64,000 bases of DNA from Thalassotalea nanhaiensis (GTDB lineage Bacteria; Pseudomonadota; Gammaproteobacteria; Enterobacterales; Alteromonadaceae), in contig NZ_CP134146.1 of NCBI RefSeq assembly GCF_031583575.1, positions 4,247,068 to 4,311,067 of the forward strand, in the 5' to 3' direction. Shown here piece by piece: positions 58,543 through 64,000 of the stretch (the stretch's first letter is position 1; each line of letters begins with the position of its first letter). The notes beneath the pieces are model-generated. The model did not search any database, was not told where the DNA came from, and saw only the letters and a program-made list of their open reading frames with translations. The position numbers and the translations under genes are program-made.

Positions 58543-58986
58543 TTATAAGTGATCGATTATTGATCGTATCCAATTTGCAGCGGCTTCTTCTGGATCATCA
58601 ATATCGATCATATCAATGGTGAACATATCAACTAATTGTTTCGACCCTTTACCTAACATTATGTTTTGTATAGACTTTCCTGCCTGACAAAAAGTGTCGT
58701 AGTTACTATCACCTACCGCGATCACTAAAAATTGTAGATCGTTAAAGTTATGATCAGCCACTTTTAGATCGTGTATAAAATTTTCAATGTTTTCTGGAAA
58801 ATCGCCGGCTCCATGTGTTGAAGTACAAATCAACCAGGTTTGGTTTTGTTGATTTATTTCTGAATAATTAGGCTTAAAATGGATTTTTGTGCTGTGACCA
58901 TGTTCTTTTAATACTTCTTCAGCTGCCTCGGCAACGTATTCTGTGCCACCTAACATGCTACCAACTATGATTTGAAATGAAGACAT
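58543..58986 (-). CDS. mioC: FMN-binding protein MioC
   Basis: 147 aa short-chain flavodoxin. FMN phosphate loop GSMLGGTEYVAEAAEE, then CTSTHGAGDFPENIENF and VIAVGDSNYDTFCQAGK contact the flavin. In E. coli, MioC transcription runs into oriC; here too the gene ends at the right border of oriC and reads toward it. Stop overlaps the oriC border. Confidence 0.95.
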   Translation of the reverse strand: MSSFQIIVGSMLGGTEYVAEAAEEVLKEHGHSTKIHFKPNYSEINQQNQTWLICTSTHGAGDFPENIENFIHDLKVADHNFNDLQFLVIAVGDSNYDTFCQAGKSIQNIMLGKGSKQLVDMFTIDMIDIDDPEEAAANWIRSIIDHL

Positions 58987-59244
58987 TAATACATCCTATT
59001 TGGGTAAATAATGGTGATCTTATCGATCCGTTAATATAGCGGAAGTATATAGGAATGTGGATTAATAAACGAGAAACGAGAGGCTAAAATCAGGTATGTA
59101 AATATATTTAAGCTATGGCCGTAATAGTGGAATTATCTAAAATACTGTAGGTATAGGGTTATTTATTAGTCGTATAAAAGTAATGAGCCTTACATCAGCG
59201 AATGTATGGCTCTTCGTTCCTAGTTTCTAGCAGTCTCGTCTCTA

Positions 59245-60630
59245 TCATTTCCCAATACAGAACGATGAGAATATCTGGCCAAGCAAGTCATCGGAGGTAA
59301 ATTCACCGGTGATTTCATTCAATTCTTGTTGGCAAATGCGTAGTTCTTCAGCCAAAATTTCGCCAGCTACATAGGATTCAAGTTGATCAAGTCCGCTAAT
59401 TAAATGTTGGTGAGCATTATTTAATGCCACTAGATGGCGACGACGCGCCATAAAACCGCCTTCTATATTACCTTCATAGCCCATACATTCTTTTAAATGA
59501 TCTTTTAAATTAGCAACGCCGGATTCAGTTTTAGCCGATAAAGTAACGGTTGGTGTGCCGTGATCAATGGTTAAACCGGTAGTTATGCCACTAACATCAG
59601 CTTTATTTTTTACAATGGTAACGCCCATATTGGCTGGTAGTTTTTCAAAAAATTCGGGCCAAAATGCTTTTGGATTATCACCTGTTTCTTTGGTTGAATC
59701 GATCATCAATAAGACTCGGTCTGCTTGTGTTATTTCTTTCCAAGCGCGTTCTATTCCTATTTGTTCAACTTTATCCGGACTTTCTCGTAATCCTGCGGTA
59801 TCAATAATATGCAACGGCATACCATCAATGTGAATTTGTTCGCTCAACACATCACGGGTTGTACCTTCAATGTCGGTTACTATGGCAGAGTCTTTACCAC
59901 TTAATGCGTTTAATAAGCTAGATTTACCTGCATTAGGACGACCTGCGATAACAACCCGCATGCCTTCTCTTATAATGGCTCCTTGCTGGGCTTTTGCCAT
60001 TACATCGTCTACTTGATTGATTAGCGCTTTCAAATCTGTATTAATTTTTGTGTCAGCTAAAAAATCAATTTCTTCTTCAGGAAAATCTATGGCCGCTTCA
60101 ACATACATGCGTAAATGAATCACATCATCGACAAGTTGATGAACAAGTTTTGAAAAATCACCTTGTAAAGAATGCAAAGCACAACGTGCAGCTTGCTCTG
60201 AGCTTGAGTTGATTAAATCGGCAATCGCTTCGGCTTGAGTTAAGTCAAGCTTATCATTCATGAACGCTTGCTCTGAAAATTCACCAGGGCGAGCCATACG
60301 AACTGACTTTAAACTTAATATATGCTTTAACAGCATGTCTAAAATAACCGGACCACCATGGCCCTGTAATTCTAAAATATCCTCGCCAGTAAACGAATTA
60401 GGGCCTTTGAAATAAATTGCGATACCTTGATCAATCACTTGTTTATTTTGATCATAAAATGGTAAATATTCAGCTTTTCTTACTTCAGGCACTTTACCTA
60501 ATAAATGCTCTGCAACCATTTTAGCAAGCGGGCCGGAAACGCGAATTATACCAACACCTCCACGTCCTGGAGCTGTTGCCTGGGCGGCTATGGTTTCAGT
60601 ATTGTGGCTTAGAGTACTAGTGTTTGACAT
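59245..60630 (-). CDS. mnmE: tRNA modification GTPase MnmE (TrmE)
   Basis: 461 aa partner of MnmG. N-terminal folate-binding domain ([43 protein letters not shown]), a GTPase domain with [25 protein letters not shown] and [10 protein letters not shown], and the C-terminal FCIGK with the catalytic Cys. Downstream of yidC but separated by 355 bp with a terminator and repeat debris. Confidence 0.98.
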   Translation of the reverse strand: MSNTSTLSHNTETIAAQATAPGRGGVGIIRVSGPLAKMVAEHLLGKVPEVRKAEYLPFYDQNKQVIDQGIAIYFKGPNSFTGEDILELQGHGGPVILDMLLKHILSLKSVRMARPGEFSEQAFMNDKLDLTQAEAIADLINSSSEQAARCALHSLQGDFSKLVHQLVDDVIHLRMYVEAAIDFPEEEIDFLADTKINTDLKALINQVDDVMAKAQQGAIIREGMRVVIAGRPNAGKSSLLNALSGKDSAIVTDIEGTTRDVLSEQIHIDGMPLHIIDTAGLRESPDKVEQIGIERAWKEITQADRVLLMIDSTKETGDNPKAFWPEFFEKLPANMGVTIVKNKADVSGITTGLTIDHGTPTVTLSAKTESGVANLKDHLKECMGYEGNIEGGFMARRRHLVALNNAHQHLISGLDQLESYVAGEILAEELRICQQELNEITGEFTSDDLLGQIFSSFCIGK

Positions 60631-60776
60631 TGGTTAATTCGCTAATAGGTTTAAATTTGATAATAGGTTGTATTATAAACATAAAAGAGACGAGAAACGA
60701 GAAAACTAGAAACTAAGAGCTGGTTATGTTTTATGGAGTTGATTACTTACAAGCACACAGTCAAGCAGGGAGGTCC

Positions 60777-60850
60777 CTGATGTCGCTAGTGCTCGACAAT
60801 TGCTCCTGCATTGTTCTACCTACATGCATCAATGTACTAGTCCTTTGAGA
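60777..60850 (-). repeat. Dispersed repeat family B, degenerate copy
   Basis: Reverse complement contains GCATGTAGGTAGAACAATGCAGGAGCAATTGTCGAG, split here as ATGTAGGTAGAA..GCAGGAGCA, matching the family B core with several changes. Fills the middle of the yidC-mnmE gap; the flanks carry repeats of ACGAGAAACGAGA (also at ~59070). Confidence 0.75.
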
Positions 60851-60934
60851 TGACGTGGTGTAAGTTAACTGACATTGCGTATACCCAAACATGCTTTTCG
60901 TTTCTCGTTTATAGAACTCTTTTATCTTCTCACA

Positions 60935-60963
60935 TAAAAAAGGGTAGCTATTTAGCTACCCTT
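60935..60963 (-). terminator. Rho-independent terminator after yidC
   Basis: AAGGGTAGCTA / TAGCTACCCTT with a 2-nt centre and T-run on the minus strand, 22 bp past the yidC stop. Ends the rpmH-rnpA-yidD-yidC transcript. Confidence 0.93.
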
Positions 60964-60985
60964 GTTATTTGATTTTTGCAACCAG

Positions 60986-62644
60986 CTACTTCTTAGCTAA
61001 CTTCGCTTTTTCTTCGGCTTTATCAATACCTCTGAAAATAATTAACATTTGTACGATAGTAATTACGTTTGAAATAAACCAGTAAAGTACTAATCCTGAT
61101 GGGAACCATAAGAAGAAGAAGGTAAAGAACACTGGCATCCATTGCATCATTTTTTGTTGCATTGGATCTTGGCTCATTGCCGGTTGTAATTTCTGCATTA
61201 ACAACATCGAAGCACCCATCAAAATAGGTAAGATGAAGTATGGGTCTTTTGATGATAAATCAGTTATCCATAAACCAAACTCGGCATGACGTAATTCCAC
61301 ACTTTCCATAAACACCCAATAAAGTGCTAAGAAAATAGGCATTTGTAGAAGAAGAGGTAAACAACCACCAGCAGGATTAACTTTCTCTTTCTTATAAAGT
61401 TCCATCATCGCTTGTGACATCTTTTGTCTGTCATCACCGAAACGTTCTTTCAATGCAGCCATTTTAGGTTGGATCTTACGCATTTTCGCCATTGACGTGT
61501 ATTGCGTTTTAGTAAGAGGGTACATTAATGTTTTCACAACAATAGTGATACAGATAATTGCCAAGCCCCAGTTTACAACGATATCTTGGATAAAAATTAG
61601 TAACCAGAATAATGGTTGGCTGATCATCCAAAGGAAGCCGTAATCTACTGTTAGGTCTAAACCTTCAGAAATTTTCTCTAATTTATCTTGGTCTTTAGGG
61701 CCAACATAGAATGTAGAAGAAGTCATTGCAGAGCTACCTGGAGCAATGTTCATTAACGGTTCTTTGAAACCGATTACCGCTTGACCGTTATTATCTAGGT
61801 AACGTGTGTATAACTGATTGTTCGTTTCATTACTTGGTACCCATGCGGTAACAAAGTAATGTTGAAGCATTGCTACCCAACCAGCTTTAGTAGACTCTTT
61901 TAAGTTAGCGTCTTCAATATCACCGAAATCATACTTTTCGTAACGAGTTTCGCTTGTTGAGTATGCTGCGCCACGATACGTTGGCATCATCATTGAAGAG
62001 TCTTCATCTACATTAGTTGACTGCTTAAGCTGACCATATAATTGTACAGAGGCAGCAACAGATGAATTGTTGATTATTTTATAGTCAACAGCTACATCGT
62101 AGTTACCCTTAACCAAGGTAAAGCTTTTCACGTAAGTGATGTCATTTTCTGTAAATGACAGCTCTACTACCAGGTTGTCGCTTCCATCTACTAATGAATA
62201 GCTTTGCGCTGCAGTAGAATAAATAGGACGACCAGCAGGGTTAGCATCAGGACCTTGAGAACCAATTAAGCCACTTTGAGCCACAAAGGTAAAACCTTGG
62301 GTCGTTAGAATTGGCATTGGGATGCCACTACCTTGCTCTGTTTCAAAGGCTAGTAAATTAGCTGCAACAATATCACCACCTTGTGTATTAACTTTAAGTT
62401 CTAATACATCTGAAGTAATGGTAATTACGCCACCTTTAGTTTCTGTTTGTGGCACTGAAGCTTGCTCGCCAGTTGCTGCAGGAATAAATTCACCTGACTC
62501 TGAAGAACTACTAGTTGGTACTGAAGACGTTTCTGCCGCTTCTACCGGTGTTTGAATAGGGGCATTATCCATTTGCCATTGGTTGAATAGTAAATAACTA
62601 ACAACTAACAATGCTACAAATAGCAAACCGCGTTGTGATTCCAT
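60986..62644 (-). CDS. yidC: Membrane protein insertase YidC
   Basis: 552 aa. N-terminal membrane helix (MESQRGLLFVALLVVSYLLFNQWQ), a large periplasmic domain (~60-330) rich in beta strands, then the conserved insertase core with five helices (YGFLWMISQPLFWLLIFI..., MAKMRKIQPKMAALKERFGDDRQKMSQAMMELYKKEKVNPAGGCLPLLLQMPIFLALYWVF). The conserved positively charged groove residue lies in TSMAKMRKIQP region. Length is standard for gammaproteobacteria. 6 bp after yidD. Confidence 0.98.
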   Translation of the reverse strand: MESQRGLLFVALLVVSYLLFNQWQMDNAPIQTPVEAAETSSVPTSSSSESGEFIPAATGEQASVPQTETKGGVITITSDVLELKVNTQGGDIVAANLLAFETEQGSGIPMPILTTQGFTFVAQSGLIGSQGPDANPAGRPIYSTAAQSYSLVDGSDNLVVELSFTENDITYVKSFTLVKGNYDVAVDYKIINNSSVAASVQLYGQLKQSTNVDEDSSMMMPTYRGAAYSTSETRYEKYDFGDIEDANLKESTKAGWVAMLQHYFVTAWVPSNETNNQLYTRYLDNNGQAVIGFKEPLMNIAPGSSAMTSSTFYVGPKDQDKLEKISEGLDLTVDYGFLWMISQPLFWLLIFIQDIVVNWGLAIICITIVVKTLMYPLTKTQYTSMAKMRKIQPKMAALKERFGDDRQKMSQAMMELYKKEKVNPAGGCLPLLLQMPIFLALYWVFMESVELRHAEFGLWITDLSSKDPYFILPILMGASMLLMQKLQPAMSQDPMQQKMMQWMPVFFTFFFLWFPSGLVLYWFISNVITIVQMLIIFRGIDKAEEKAKLAKK

Positions 62645-62650
62645 AATGTG

Positions 62651-62899
62651 CTAATTCTCTTGTTTAGATTTTGGTACGGGATCTTCTCCACCCGCATTCA
62701 GTGGATGACATCTTAATATACGTTTGCTTGCTAACCAACCACCTTTTAACACTCCAAAGCGATTAATTGCTTCAATAGCATAAGTAGAGCAGGTTGGATT
62801 GAATCGACAATTATTACCTAAAAGCGGGCTAAGCCAGCGTTTATAGGCATTTATGGGGGCAATAATTAACTTTTGTGCCGTTGAATTATTTTTCGCCAT
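62651..62899 (-). CDS. yidD: Membrane protein insertion efficiency factor YidD
   Basis: 82 aa. INAYKRWLSPLLGNNCRFNPTCSTYAIEAINRFGVLKGGWLASKRILRCHPLNAGGEDPVP is the YidD (DUF37) signature with its three conserved cysteines. It overlaps the 3' end of rnpA by 34 bp in another frame, as is usual. Confidence 0.97.
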   Translation of the reverse strand: MAKNNSTAQKLIIAPINAYKRWLSPLLGNNCRFNPTCSTYAIEAINRFGVLKGGWLASKRILRCHPLNAGGEDPVPKSKQEN

Positions 62900-63222
62900 A
62901 TTTTTTCCAATTGCTGATTAATCGCGTCGTTATCGAGTTTATCAATGCCTGACTTTACCATAACAACCAGATCGACTGCAGGTAATTTATGCTGATTTAA
63001 ACGAAAACTTTCTCGAGTAAGACGTTTTAAACGATTTCTTTGCACAGCTAATTTAACTCGCTTTTTAGCGATTGCCATACCTAAACGATTATTGTCGTCT
63101 GAATTTGAAGTAATTAAGATGGTGAAATGGTTAGAACCATAACGAGTGGGGTTGTCGAAGACTTGTTTAAAATGACCGGGAGTCAACAAACGTGACTCCC
63201 GATTAAATTCGTAGTTACCCAT
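62866..63222 (-). CDS. rnpA: Ribonuclease P protein component RnpA
   Basis: 118 aa basic protein assisting RNase P RNA in tRNA 5' maturation. RESRLLTPGHFKQVF, RLGMAIAKKRVKLAVQRNRLKRLTRESFR (the RNR motif) and VDLVVMVKSGIDKLDN are conserved. 32 bp after rpmH; overlaps yidD. Confidence 0.97.
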   Translation of the reverse strand: MGNYEFNRESRLLTPGHFKQVFDNPTRYGSNHFTILITSNSDDNNRLGMAIAKKRVKLAVQRNRLKRLTRESFRLNQHKLPAVDLVVMVKSGIDKLDNDAINQQLEKIWRKIIQRHKS

Positions 63223-63254
63223 TTGGGTTACTTATCCTTATTTTGCAATAAGAA

Positions 63255-63389
63255 TTAAGCGCTAAGCTTAGCACGACCTTTTGCACGACGACGTGCGATT
63301 ACTGCACGACCGTTTTTAGTTGCCATGCGAGCACGGAAACCGTGGTTACGTTTACGCTTTAAGTTACTAGGTTGAAATGTTCTTTTCAT
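63255..63389 (-). CDS. rpmH: 50S ribosomal protein L34 RpmH
   Basis: 44 aa: [20 protein letters not shown]..., ending AKGRAKLSA, the usual full-length L34. An upstream in-frame extension to 63491 is rejected because L34 always begins MKRTFQP or similar. First gene of the rpmH-rnpA-yidD-yidC operon and divergent from dnaA (beyond the window). Confidence 0.99.
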   Translation of the reverse strand: MKRTFQPSNLKRKRNHGFRARMATKNGRAVIARRRAKGRAKLSA

Positions 63390-64000
63390 TACGCTAATCC
63401 GTCTGTTTGTTTGCTTTGCGAAAACAAACGTTTTCGAGCAGGGTGATAAAATTTGAGGCCGAATTCTAAGTTTAATTACAACTAAAGTCAACGATAATTA
63501 TAAATTAATAATAGAAAAGATCCTTTTAGCTAAAGATCAGGATCTTTTTGATCGTAAAAAGCGATCATCATCTATATATAGCGGGGCTTAATTGCCGTTA
63601 AAACAATAATGTCCACAGTTTTATAACAATTGTAAATTTAGGTTTTAATAACTCTATATTCAACGAGGTTTATTATAGTTTATTTTATTGTTTAATTAAT
63701 AGCCTTAATTACATTTTAATGCATTTATTATATTGTTTATAATCAACGAGTTATATTTAAAGTTAACCTGTGGTAAAAGTTTTTTTTGATTAAATGCAAT
63801 TGCTGTATTGCACTTGTGGATAAGTAGGGAGATAATGACTTTAATCTAACAATTATTATTATAACTTAGATCGTTTCTGACCATTGTTTTTTAGCACTTA
63901 ATTAGCCTCGTAATTTATTGTTTTTATCAATATTTTTCATTTGGCTGATTCTTTTCTATTTGTGCCATCAGATAAAACGATCTATTACGGGAGTTTTTGA
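63390..64000. promoter_or_regulatory. rpmH/dnaA divergent regulatory region
   Basis: 611 AT-rich bp with no gene. Five GATC sites fall within 48 bp (63519-63566). A perfect DnaA box on the minus strand (TGTGGATAA, 63815-63823) suggests DnaA autoregulation of dnaA. GGGAG at 63990-63994 looks like a ribosome-binding site for a gene starting just outside, by synteny dnaA. Confidence 0.75.

Overview
The window looks like the end of a chromosome of a marine, low-GC gammaproteobacterium of the order Alteromonadales, most likely Colwelliaceae (Thalassotalea/Colwellia type). This is inferred from gene content, gene order and protein sequence style; no search was run. The last bases (a GGGAG ribosome-binding-like motif just before position 64000) sit where dnaA is expected to begin upstream of rpmH, so the sequence was probably linearised at dnaA.

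Layout. 1-1213: end of a histidine-utilisation operon (hutG-hutF, minus strand) with a HutC-type operator. 1419-4033: a DeoR-type regulator and glmS. 4112-14173: mixed genes (solitary pilin-like protein, NADP-dependent oxidoreductase, peroxiredoxin-glutaredoxin fusion, VF530/GFA pair, M61 peptidase, a DksA-like zinc-finger protein with YdcH, an EamA transporter, a 730-residue coiled-coil protein). 14256-19956: yjaG, dodecin, rsmD, and the conserved ftsY-ftsE-ftsX-rpoH cell-division and heat-shock cluster. 20122-23335: two c-di-GMP signalling proteins. 23457-31045: rep, ubiK, rsmJ, a DNA glycosylase, prlC and a dicarboxylate/amino-acid symporter. 31355-45470: gorA, polA, engB, a four-haem cytochrome c4, tRNA-His, a DISM-type diguanylate cyclase, hemN, a second DksA-like protein, DUF2489 and yihI. 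46606-53545: the complete ATP synthase operon (atpIBEFHAGDC). 53785-63389: parB, parA, rsmG, mnmG, oriC, mioC, mnmE, yidC, yidD, rnpA, rpmH.

Non-coding content is unusually rich. Between yihI and atpC lies a strong CsrB/CsrC-type RNA (13 GGA motifs, several in small hairpin loops, ending in a terminator), in the position and orientation csrC has in E. coli. Between polA and engB, where E. coli carries Spot 42, there is a promoter-terminator unit of about 90 nt. oriC between mnmG and mioC has DnaA boxes, an AT-rich region and 11 GATC sites. polA has three DnaA-box-like sites upstream. FNR-type boxes precede hemN, a DksA-like gene and a previously uncalled 28-residue cysteine-rich peptide gene (38919-39005); in the last two cases the spacing to a -10 box fits class II FNR promoters.

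Several repeat families are scattered between genes: MITE-like elements with ATACCAATT termini, a family containing GTATGTAGGTAGAATAACGC, small palindromes with a TGCCATCCATGGCA-like core, and a 111-bp tandem repeat that has copied the 3' part of tRNA-His. No prophage, CRISPR array, transposase gene or secretion/defence island is visible; the region is core genome with decorated intergenic spaces.
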